From assembly GCA_023228445.1 (NCBI GenBank), contig JALOBD010000006.1, positions 1 to 30,998 of the forward strand: a stretch of 30,998 bases of DNA. The letters run 5' to 3'. Each line of letters starts with the position of its first letter. Positions within the stretch are counted from its first letter, which is position 1. The position numbers were made by a program, and so were the translations under genes. Below, piece after piece: positions 21,536 through 28,024 of this stretch. Origin of the DNA: Sphaerochaeta sp. Its GTDB lineage: Bacteria; Spirochaetota; Spirochaetia; Sphaerochaetales; Sphaerochaetaceae. Under the pieces are notes generated by a model. The model did not search any database, was not told the DNA's origin, and worked only from the letters and a program-made list of their open reading frames with translations.

Positions 21536-22294
21536 TCACTGCTCCTGCTTCCCGTTGTTCTTCAGTTCGATGTACTCGTTCCAATACTGGTTTACGTCGA
21601 GCATCAGCTTGGTGATGTGGTCGCTCATCGCTTCCTCTGCCCGTTCGGGGTCGCGAGCCTTGATGGCATCCATCACCCGCGAGTGGTAGGGGGTGTAGTT
21701 GTCCCCCACCCGGTGACGCAGCTGCTCGAAGAGCTCCGATTGCTGACCCATCGCCGAGAGCATCATGTAGAGGGAGTAGAGGGCCTTGTTGCCCGAGTGC
21801 CGGGCGATGCAGCCGTGGAAGGCAATGTCGTCCTTGGCGATGGAGAGGTTGTCCCGCTCATGGTCCTTCTGCCGCTCGTAGCGCTCGATGAGCTCGGCCA
21901 TCCCTTCGTCGGTGATCCGCTCGGCAGCGAGGCGGGCGGTCTGCCGCTCGATGGTGAGGCGCGCCTCCAGGACCATGAGGAAGTTCTCCATCACATCGCT
22001 GTTGATGAGGGAATCCAGGCTGTTGCGGTAGTAGTCCAACGTCTCGGTGGTCCGCGCCTCCTCGATGATCCGCCTCCCCAACACCGTGATGATCCGTCCC
22101 TTGAAGCCGATGCGTTCGACGTAGCCAAGGGTCTCCAGCTCATTGAGCTCGCGTCCGATGGTGGCGCTGCTGACATCAATGCCCTTCTTTTTGAACTCGC
22201 TGACGATGAACCAAGAGCCCACCGGCTCTTCCGTTGCACTGATGATCTCCAGGATCGGGCGCTTCCACTTGTCCTTGGCTATATCCACACACAT
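21536..22294 (-). CDS. FCD-domain transcriptional regulator
   Basis: The protein has up to 252 residues. The N-terminal winged helix (about 8-75: RPILEIISATEEPVGSW, VSSATIGRELNELETLGYVERIGFKGRII) is unlike the usual GntR head and looks more like the wHTH of HrcA/NrpR-type proteins. The C-terminal all-helical domain (about 85-235) is FCD-like, with DIAFHGCIA, YTPYHSRVMDAI and MSDHI supplying the Asp and His residues that bind metal and ligand in FadR-type regulators. The ATG at 22294 directly abuts GGAGG, whereas the GTG at 22288 has six-base spacing and may be the true start. It is followed two bases later by the short DapB gene and is divergent from dapA, so it probably controls both flanks. 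Ligand unknown; organic or amino acids are typical. Confidence 0.75.
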   Translation of the reverse strand: MCVDIAKDKWKRPILEIISATEEPVGSWFIVSEFKKKGIDVSSATIGRELNELETLGYVERIGFKGRIITVLGRRIIEEARTTETLDYYRNSLDSLINSDVMENFLMVLEARLTIERQTARLAAERITDEGMAELIERYERQKDHERDNLSIAKDDIAFHGCIARHSGNKALYSLYMMLSAMGQQSELFEQLRHRVGDNYTPYHSRVMDAIKARDPERAEEAMSDHITKLMLDVNQYWNEYIELKNNGKQEQ

Positions 22295-22331
22295 CCTCCA
22301 TAAAATAGGTTCTCTACACCCATCGCGTCTC

Positions 22332-22360
22332 TTGACGGCGGGTACCGCTCAGTCTACACT
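22332..22360 (+). promoter_or_regulatory. Promoter of dapA
   Basis: -35 TTGACG (22332-22337), a 17-base spacer and -10 TACACT (22355-22360). The start site would be near 22367, inside the inverted repeat described next. Confidence 0.65.
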
Positions 22361-22363
22361 ACT

Positions 22364-22384
22364 ACCACTCACAGTATGAGTAGT
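22364..22384. promoter_or_regulatory. Operator-like inverted repeat at the dapA start site
   Basis: ACCACTCA-CAGTA-TGAGTAGT: arms pair over 8 bases with one mismatch, core ACTCA/TGAGT. It covers the expected transcription start of dapA and is a likely repressor site for the divergently encoded FCD regulator. The same ACTCA/TGAGT half-sites recur at the dapB-ACT promoter. Confidence 0.5.
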
Positions 22385-22412
22385 GTTTATTAAAAATGCA
22401 AGGAGTATCACC

Positions 22413-23273
22413 ATGTTACAAGGTGTATATACCGCTCTGGTCACTCCGTTCAACATGGACGGCAGTGTAGACTATGAAGCATTCAAGGCGTTGGTAGAAC
22501 GCCAGATCGATTTGGGCATCGATGGCCTCGTCCCCATCGGGACCACCGGAGAGAGTCCGACGCTCAGCGATGATGAGAAGGACCGCCTCATCCGGATCAC
22601 CGCCGACCTGGCCGGCGGCGAGCTCCCCGTGATCGCAGGAAGCGGCTCCAATTCGACGGCTCACGCCATCGAGGCGACCATTCGTGCCAAGGACAACGGG
22701 GCCGACCATACGCTGCAAGTCTCCCCCTACTACAACAAACCCTCCGAGGAGGGCCTCTACCGACACTTCACCGAGATCGCGGAGAAGGGAGGCCTTCCAA
22801 TGGTGATCTACAACGTGCCCGGGCGCACATCGGTCAACATCCCGGTCGACCTCTTGCTTCGCCTGGCCCGCCACCCGCAGATCGTCGCGGTCAAGGAGGC
22901 GTGCGGTTCCATCACGCAGATCATCGACCTCATGTCCCGAGTGCCCGAGGACTTCTCCGTCCTCTCAGGCGATGATGCCCTCACCTTGCCGATGATCGCC
23001 CTCGGTGGACATGGCATCATCTCGGTTGCCAGCAACATGTTCGTCAGCGAGATGAGCCGCCTCGTGCATGAAGCACTTGATGGCAATTACGCGGTGGCAC
23101 GTGAGGTGCACAACCACCTCCACCCCTTCTTCGTCAACGAGTTCATCGAGACCAACCCCGTGCCTATCAAGACCTACATGGCCGATGCCGGCCTCCTCAA
23201 GGAGGTCTTCCGTCTGCCGCTCGCCCCGCTGAGGGAGCACAATAAGGAGATCCTTTTGAACACCTATCGGTGA
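22413..23273 (+). CDS. dapA: 4-hydroxy-tetrahydrodipicolinate synthase
   Basis: The 286-residue TIM-barrel lyase condenses pyruvate with L-aspartate 4-semialdehyde in the first committed step to diaminopimelate and lysine. All key residues line up with E. coli numbering: Thr44-Thr45 in GTTGES, Tyr107 in SPYYNKP, Tyr133 and Arg138 in VIYNVPGRTS, and Schiff-base Lys161 in VAVKEACG. The arginine is the substrate-carboxylate residue that separates true DHDPS from the sialate and hydroxyproline-pathway relatives, so I favour the biosynthetic enzyme. AAGGAG lies before the ATG at 22413. It has its own promoter and is followed by a hairpin, then a second promoter for the DapB-ACT gene. Its substrate is the aldehyde that the asd product at 28-29 kb makes. 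Confidence 0.9.
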   Translation: MLQGVYTALVTPFNMDGSVDYEAFKALVERQIDLGIDGLVPIGTTGESPTLSDDEKDRLIRITADLAGGELPVIAGSGSNSTAHAIEATIRAKDNGADHTLQVSPYYNKPSEEGLYRHFTEIAEKGGLPMVIYNVPGRTSVNIPVDLLLRLARHPQIVAVKEACGSITQIIDLMSRVPEDFSVLSGDDALTLPMIALGGHGIISVASNMFVSEMSRLVHEALDGNYAVAREVHNHLHPFFVNEFIETNPVPIKTYMADAGLLKEVFRLPLAPLREHNKEILLNTYR

Positions 23274-23295
23274 TGGCGCTGGATATTCGAGGGCG

Positions 23296-23316
23296 GGGGA
23301 GGCGAAATGCCTCCCC
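23296..23316 (+). terminator. Hairpin after dapA
   Basis: Perfect 8-base stem GGGGAGGC-GAAAT-GCCTCCCC followed by TGCTTGCGTT, a modest T content. It is likely a partial terminator between dapA and the next promoter. Confidence 0.6.
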
Positions 23317-23354
23317 TGCTTGCGTTACTTGGTAAAAATAACACTCTGTAACAA

Positions 23355-23383
23355 TTGACTCAATTATGTGTATTGAGTAACAT
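23355..23383 (+). promoter_or_regulatory. Promoter of dapB-ACT with embedded operator-like repeat
   Basis: -35 TTGACT (23355-23360), a 17-base spacer and -10 TAACAT (23378-23383). A perfect inverted repeat ACTCAAT-(7)-ATTGAGT (23358-23378) lies exactly between and across the two boxes, the position of a classic repressor site. Its ACTCA/TGAGT half-sites match those at the dapA start, although the spacing differs (11 versus 5 bases between the 5-base cores). Confidence 0.65.
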
Positions 23384-23412
23384 AGCGTTATCTTTTTAAC
23401 AAGGTGAGTGCT

Positions 23413-24627
23413 ATGACGAGAGTGATAATCCATGGATGCAGCGGCCGCATGGGTGCTGCGTTGACCGAGATGGCTGCCCAGATACCCGACATCGAGGTGG
23501 TGGCCGGCATCGATATCCATCCCAGCGAGCGCCCCTACCCCATCTTTGACACCCTCTCATCGTGTGCGGTTACAGCGGATGTGATGATCGACTTCTCCTC
23601 CCCCGAGTCCCTCCCCCTCTGGATGCCTGAGGCACAGAAGCGAGGCCTGGCGCTGGTCATCGCCACCACGGGTCACTCGCCACAAGAGCTGGCACAGATC
23701 GATGAACTCTCCCAATCACTGGCGATCTTTCGCTCGGGCAACATGAGCCTGGGCATCAACCTTGTGCAGCAGCTGGTCAAGGAGGCGAGCAAGGTCCTGG
23801 GAGAGCAGTATGATGTCGAGATCATCGAGAAGCACCACAAAGAGAAGAAGGATGCACCCAGCGGCACCGCCTTGATGCTCGCCGAATCGGTCAATGACGG
23901 GCGCGTCGAGCACCTCCAGTACACCTGGGGGAGGCACGGCAGCGATGTGAAGCGAAAGGAGGGGGAGCTGGGCATCCACTCGGTGCGTGGCGGCACGATC
24001 GTCGGTGAGCATGAGATCTCCTTCTACGGCAAGGACGAAGCGATCACCATCGATCACCGGATCACCAGCCGCCAGGTCTTCGCCACCGGTGCGCTCTTCG
24101 GGGCACGGTACATCGCCAACAAGAAGAGCGGACTCTACTCGATGGCTGACATGATCACCGAGCGCAGCGCAGTCACCACGTTGCTCGCCCAGCGCGAACA
24201 GGTGCTCATCAGCCTGGAACACATCCCCCGTGACATGGCACTGGTCACCGAGCTCTACGGCTCGCTGGCCCACAACGACGTCTTCATCGACATGATCAGC
24301 CATACCGGGGCGGCCAACGGCTACATCGCCATCGCCTTCACCATCAATGAAGGGGACATCCTGAAGGCCACCGAAGTGGTGCGCGCCTTCCAGAGTGCCC
24401 ACGGCGAGGTCTCGGTGAACATCACCGAGGGCATCACCAAGCTGACGGTGGAGGGACCGGGCATGGAGTTCCAAAGCGGCGTGGCCTACCGCGTCTTCAG
24501 CACGATGGCGACGGCACACATCCCGATCTTTGCCGTCACCACCAGCGAGAGCAAGATCGCCTATGCGATCTACTCAACCGATGTCTCTTCAGCCGTTGCC
24601 ATCATCAAGGAGGAGTTCGCCATCTAA
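23413..24627 (+). CDS. dapB: DapB (HTPA reductase) fused to a tandem aspartokinase-type ACT module
   Basis: The 404-residue fusion contains a full HTPA reductase (1-255): nucleotide motif IHGCSGRMG (6-14), IDFSSPE, ATTGHS, SGNMSLGINL (108-117), the catalytic EKHHKEKKDAPSGTA (139-153; His141, His142, Lys145) and GEHEISFYG. This reduces the DapA product to tetrahydrodipicolinate. Residues about 263-404 are two ACT domains of the aspartokinase kind: VLISLEHIPRDMALVTELYGSL..DVFIDMISH, then ITKLTVEGPGMEFQSGVAYRVFSTM..IPIFAVTTSESKIAYAI. In aspartokinase these domains bind lysine or threonine for feedback control. Typical DapB is about 230-270 residues without ACT, so this layout suggests direct allosteric control at the reductase step. 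The start is ATG 23413 after AAGGTGAG. The stop overlaps the convergent ferredoxin gene by 4 bases. Confidence 0.88.
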   Translation: MTRVIIHGCSGRMGAALTEMAAQIPDIEVVAGIDIHPSERPYPIFDTLSSCAVTADVMIDFSSPESLPLWMPEAQKRGLALVIATTGHSPQELAQIDELSQSLAIFRSGNMSLGINLVQQLVKEASKVLGEQYDVEIIEKHHKEKKDAPSGTALMLAESVNDGRVEHLQYTWGRHGSDVKRKEGELGIHSVRGGTIVGEHEISFYGKDEAITIDHRITSRQVFATGALFGARYIANKKSGLYSMADMITERSAVTTLLAQREQVLISLEHIPRDMALVTELYGSLAHNDVFIDMISHTGAANGYIAIAFTINEGDILKATEVVRAFQSAHGEVSVNITEGITKLTVEGPGMEFQSGVAYRVFSTMATAHIPIFAVTTSESKIAYAIYSTDVSSAVAIIKEEFAI

Positions 24628-25142
24628 AGGCGCACCATGTTCACCACATCCTCGTAGAAGGCGCTGTCGTAGGTCGCGTGGACGATGGCGGTGCGATCAA
24701 AGCGCTTGGTCTTGATGACGCGCACCACCGTCCCGCTGCATACGTGTTGCCCCCTGCGGTCCACCATCGTCACTGCCTGCCCCTTCTCGGGCAACGGCAG
24801 GTACTCGTAGGGGAAGGCGATGTAGGAGAGGCCATCACTATGGTGTTGCTGCTTGAGGTAGATGGCAAGACCCGGGCAGGCGGCCACACAGAGGCCACAG
24901 CCGGTGCAGATCGTAGGATCGATGACCGGCAGCGTCGTGATGTCGTCACCGACCACGATTGCCCCCACCGGGCAGGCGGTTTCGCAGGGGTTGCATGGGA
25001 TGCCCTCGATGCACTCGATGACCGCCACCGGGTGGTCGTAGTGCTCATCGGGGAGGATGTACTCTACCGTCTCGTGCAGCTCGATGAGGCTCACCGCCCC
25101 ATCGACCTTCAACCGGCTCTCTTTCTCGCGCACTTCACTCAT
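24624..25142 (-). CDS. Ferredoxin-like protein with two [4Fe-4S] motifs
   Basis: The 172-residue protein has a bacterial ferredoxin core with two cluster motifs: Cys50-x2-Cys53-x3-Cys57-Pro, probably completed by Cys44 or Cys89, and Cys79-x2-Cys82-x2-Cys85-x3-Cys89-Pro. Flanking parts are not ferredoxin: about 40 residues before (including ELHETVEYILPDEHY), and after about residue 100 a beta-rich tail (TMVDRRGQHVCSGTVVRVIKTKRFDRTAIVHATYD). It should pass electrons from the flavoproteins encoded just upstream. Its ATG overlaps the preceding stop (ATGA), with GGTGGAGAG before it, so it belongs to the complex. It is the last gene of the minus-strand run and converges on dapB-ACT without a visible terminator. 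Confidence 0.82.
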   Translation of the reverse strand: MSEVREKESRLKVDGAVSLIELHETVEYILPDEHYDHPVAVIECIEGIPCNPCETACPVGAIVVGDDITTLPVIDPTICTGCGLCVAACPGLAIYLKQQHHSDGLSYIAFPYEYLPLPEKGQAVTMVDRRGQHVCSGTVVRVIKTKRFDRTAIVHATYDSAFYEDVVNMVRL

Positions 25143-26242
25143 CTCTCCACCCCGTATGAACGGACGATGGCGTCCTTCGCCTCACGTCGCTTCTGGCCGA
25201 ACATTCCCGAACGCAGTGCATCCACGTTGTGTTGTAGCTGCTCGAGGCGCTCGGCAAACATCTGATCGGTGATGGTGCCCAGCGAATGGGCTGCACTCAG
25301 GCCGGCTATCCGGCCCTCTTCCATCGCGGTACTCGCCTCCTCCACCCCGCTGACATCGCCGGCGATGTAGATGGAGTCGATGCTGCTCTTCATCATCCGG
25401 TCGTGCACCGGCACCAACCCACCGAGCGGTGGGCTGTTGAACGGCCGACACCCCGAGCCGAAGGCGAGCTCCACGGCAGGCGTCAAACCGGTGGCGATGC
25501 AGATCGTATCCACCTCAACCTCGAACTCACTGCCGGGTACCTGGTTCCATTGAGAGTCCAGCTTGACGAGCACCGCACGCTCCACATGGCCGTTTCCCCT
25601 CGCCTCCTTGACCGTGTGGCTGGTGTAGAAGGGTACGCCGGCCCGGCGCACCTTGGCGGTGTGCACCCCGTAGCCACCGAGGTTTGGGGCCGCCTCGACA
25701 ATCGCTGCGACCGTTGCCCCTGCCTGAAGCAGCTGGTAGCTGACGATGACACCGACGTTGCCACTGCCGACCATCAGGACCCGGTGGCCGGGAAGGACGC
25801 GATGGATGTTGATCATCGTCTGAGCTGCCCCGGCGCCCATGACACCTGGCAGTGTCCATCCCGGAAAGTTGATCGAGTTCTCCACGGCTCCGGTGGCGAT
25901 GATGATGCGCTGTGCCTCAACGGCGACTGAGTGCTCCTTGTCGCGAACCATCCAGACGGTCTTCTCATCGAAGATTCCGCACGCCTCGCAGTTGAGCCAC
26001 ACCTCGACTGCCAACTCCTCGGCTTGCCTGAGCAGTTGCTCACCGATGTCGATGCCTCGAACCCCGGCGCGATGGTCGGCCGAACCGAAGAATTTATGGA
26101 TCTGCTTGAAGAGCTGGCCACCGATCTTGGCGTTCTCATCGACGAGGAGCACTGCTGCCCCCGAGCGAGCAGCCTCGATGGCTGCACAGAGGCCCGCAGG
26201 TCCCGATCCAATGACGACGATGTCGCGTTTGAGTCTCTTCAT
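25139..26242 (-). CDS. HcnB/OoxA-like FAD-dependent oxidoreductase
   Basis: The 367-residue flavoprotein has two dinucleotide-binding folds: VIGSGPAGLCAAIEAA (10-25, FAD) and VLMVGSGNVGVIVSYQLL (155-172, NAD-type), with IIATGAVE (114-121) and the C-terminal IYIAGDVSGVEEASTAMEEGRIAG FAD signature. This is the layout of the alpha/B subunits of HcnB, opine oxidase OoxA and D-hydroxyproline dehydrogenase. Those proteins (about 460 residues) usually carry a C-terminal BFD-like [2Fe-2S] domain. Here the chain ends earlier and that domain is a separate gene at 26534. The ATG at 26242 overlaps the stop of the HcnA-like gene. The likely role is to take electrons from the DAO-type subunit and pass them to the iron-sulfur proteins. 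Confidence 0.85.
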   Translation of the reverse strand: MKRLKRDIVVIGSGPAGLCAAIEAARSGAAVLLVDENAKIGGQLFKQIHKFFGSADHRAGVRGIDIGEQLLRQAEELAVEVWLNCEACGIFDEKTVWMVRDKEHSVAVEAQRIIIATGAVENSINFPGWTLPGVMGAGAAQTMINIHRVLPGHRVLMVGSGNVGVIVSYQLLQAGATVAAIVEAAPNLGGYGVHTAKVRRAGVPFYTSHTVKEARGNGHVERAVLVKLDSQWNQVPGSEFEVEVDTICIATGLTPAVELAFGSGCRPFNSPPLGGLVPVHDRMMKSSIDSIYIAGDVSGVEEASTAMEEGRIAGLSAAHSLGTITDQMFAERLEQLQHNVDALRSGMFGQKRREAKDAIVRSYGVER

Positions 26243-26550
26243 TGCCACTCCCCGCTGCCTATCTGGGTCTGGATGACCATCCCCTCCTCCACCTCGGTCA
26301 CACAGGTGCGGACATTGGGGATGCCGTTGACGGTCATCACACAGTCGGTGCACCGCCCGATGCCACAGTAGATACCCCGTGGCTCTTCGCGCTTGACGGT
26401 CTTGCGGAAGGTATTCTTGCCGTTGGCCATCAGGGCAGCGGCGATCATCTCCCCCTTGCGCGCCTGCATCACCTGCCCATCGACGATGATGTCGACCATC
26501 TCGGCCTCCTCAAGGGGGCCGAGGATCGGGTGGTCAGTTATTCGATTCAT
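26239..26550 (-). CDS. HcnA-like [2Fe-2S] protein
   Basis: The 103-residue protein has the plant-type ferredoxin motif Cys62-x4-Cys67-x2-Cys70-x12-Cys83 (YCGIGRCTDCVMTVNG...RTC). It matches the small subunit (HcnA/OoxC/SoxA N-terminus type) of heterotrimeric amine dehydrogenases. It has an N-terminal extension of about 15 residues (MNRITDHPILGPLEEAEMV) before the usual DIIVDGQ. The true start is the ATG at 26550 with GGGAGGGTGAAG before it; the longer frame upstream is shadow sequence of the BFD gene. It overlaps the BFD-like gene by 17 bases and the HcnB-like gene by 4, consistent with fixed stoichiometry. It should carry electrons inside the complex. Confidence 0.85.
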   Translation of the reverse strand: MNRITDHPILGPLEEAEMVDIIVDGQVMQARKGEMIAAALMANGKNTFRKTVKREEPRGIYCGIGRCTDCVMTVNGIPNVRTCVTEVEEGMVIQTQIGSGEWQ

Positions 26551-26836
26551 CTTCACCCTCCCTGGAGAGTGCCGCCCCCATCTTCTCGGGGCGCACCGGG
26601 TAGCGATAGCTCTTGGGCAGGACCTCTTCAAGGCTCTTTCCGGTCCGTTCGCTGATGATCCGGGCGATGGTACGCGAGCAGGAGCGTCCCTGGCAGAGTC
26701 CCATCCCCGCCCGGGTGGCACGCTTGACATCCTTGACGGTGACAAATCCTTCGTCGATCGCATCGAGGATCTCACCAAGGGTCACCTCCTCGCATCGGCA
26801 GATCAGCATATCTCTATTCTCGTTCTCGTCACTCAT
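26534..26836 (-). CDS. Stand-alone BFD-like [2Fe-2S]-binding protein
   Basis: The 100-residue protein is a BFD-type domain with Cys13-x-Cys15 and Cys48-x4-Cys53 (ICRCEEVTLGEILDAI...GMGLCQGRSC) as cluster ligands. This domain is normally the C-terminus of HcnB/OoxA-type flavoproteins or of nitrite reductases. Here it is its own gene placed between the DAO-type subunit and the HcnA-like gene. The ATG at 26836 lies 8 bases inside the end of the preceding gene, with GGAGG 10 bases upstream. After about residue 75 there is a polar tail (YRYPVRPEKMGAALSREGEDESNN). It presumably docks on the 367-residue flavoprotein and restores the missing domain. Confidence 0.85.
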   Translation of the reverse strand: MSDENENRDMLICRCEEVTLGEILDAIDEGFVTVKDVKRATRAGMGLCQGRSCSRTIARIISERTGKSLEEVLPKSYRYPVRPEKMGAALSREGEDESNN

Positions 26837-28013
26837 GGGCCATGCCTCCAAAGCGGTTTGGTGAGAGTTCGCCAAGGTCGCGGTCGATCGGGTTGCCACA
26901 GATCAGGTCGCTGAGCAGCTTGGCGGTGACCGGGGCCAGCGCGATACCATCGCCCTCGTGGCCGGCTGCCGTATAGAAGCCATCCAGGTTCTTGTGTTCG
27001 CCGAGGATCATCTTGCCATCCGGGGTCTCCGGCCTGAGGCCCGCCATCGCCCGCACGATACCCACATCCTTCATCTTCGGCAAGTAGGAGAGCGTCATGT
27101 CGATGATCCCCCTGATGCCGGCGATGGTGGTTCCCTTGTCGTAGCCGACATACTCCCGCGTCGATCCCATCAGGTACGTGTTGCCCGCCGACCGGGTGAA
27201 GGCAAGCGACAGACCCAGCTCTCGCTCCTCATCAGTCATTTGGACCTCGGTCCCTTTGTGGAGCTTGGTCACCAGATACTTGGCATTCCAGAGGTTGGTC
27301 TCTCCGATGGGTGGGATGCGTTCGGAGAGGACGATCTGTCCACGCTTGGGGACGATGGGGACCGTGGCGCCTACCATCTGCGCGATGGAGGGAGCCCAGG
27401 CGCCGGCTGCATTGACCACCACCGGTGCCTCATGGGTCGACCCATCCTCGCAGACAACGCTCCAGTTGCCATTGCCCAAGCGCTCGATGGCCACCACGCC
27501 GTTGCGGCGCTGGATGCCCATACCGAGCTTGAGGCCATGCTTCTCCAACGCCCGCATCACATGGAAGGGGTCGATCTGGCTATCCATCATGCTGTAGGTG
27601 GAGGCGATGATGTGGTCGCTGAGAAATGGCTGCTTTTTGCGTGCATCCTGCTGACCGATCACCTCGACATCCAAGCCGTAGGATCGTTGCTCTGCGACAA
27701 ACTGTTCCATGATGGCAAGCTCAGCATCGTTCTCGATGAGGACCATCCCTCCGAGGTTCTTGAACTGCATCTCATCGTCGAAGTCGACGATCAGGCGCTT
27801 GTAGAGCTCAAGACTCTCGAAGGTCAGCTCGAGGTTGATGCCCGGTTTCTTGGATTGAAAGAGGATCATGTCGTCGCAGGCACCGCTGGCCCCATCGGCG
27901 AACCCACCCTTGTCGATGACCAACACCCGCTTCTTCTTCCGCGAGAGGAAGTATCCGCCCGCCAGGCCGATGATTCCCCCGCCAACAATCACCACATCGA
28001 GGCCTTTGGCCAT
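26829..28013 (-). CDS. DAO/glycine-oxidase-type FAD oxidoreductase (HcnC-like)
   Basis: The 394-residue flavoenzyme of the D-amino acid oxidase superfamily has FAD motif VVIVGGGIIGLAGGYFLSRK (7-26), VVVNAAGAWAPSIAQMVG in the middle, and GLRPETPDGKMILGEHKNLDGFYTAAGHEGDGIALAPVTAKLLSDLI at the C-terminus, the ThiO/SoxB/HcnC ending. The family oxidises primary or secondary amino acids (glycine, sarcosine, D-amino acids, proline-type imino acids, opines) to imines. With the HcnA-, BFD- and HcnB-like partners it should be a dehydrogenase rather than an oxygen-using oxidase. A CDD sequence (CDDMILFQSKKPG) follows the FAD-binding part, where close relatives carry the GASGAN-type FAD contact. The ATG at 28013 is preceded by GAGGGAG. 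It lies 11 bases after asd. The substrate cannot be named from sequence. Confidence 0.85.
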   Translation of the reverse strand: MAKGLDVVIVGGGIIGLAGGYFLSRKKKRVLVIDKGGFADGASGACDDMILFQSKKPGINLELTFESLELYKRLIVDFDDEMQFKNLGGMVLIENDAELAIMEQFVAEQRSYGLDVEVIGQQDARKKQPFLSDHIIASTYSMMDSQIDPFHVMRALEKHGLKLGMGIQRRNGVVAIERLGNGNWSVVCEDGSTHEAPVVVNAAGAWAPSIAQMVGATVPIVPKRGQIVLSERIPPIGETNLWNAKYLVTKLHKGTEVQMTDEERELGLSLAFTRSAGNTYLMGSTREYVGYDKGTTIAGIRGIIDMTLSYLPKMKDVGIVRAMAGLRPETPDGKMILGEHKNLDGFYTAAGHEGDGIALAPVTAKLLSDLICGNPIDRDLGELSPNRFGGMAHE

Positions 28014-28024
28014 TGTGTGCTCCC

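Noticed and set aside
22295..22412. Lysine riboswitch or T-box before dapA
   Set aside because: The leader is under 50 bases from the inferred start site, too short for either element; only a simple inverted repeat is present.
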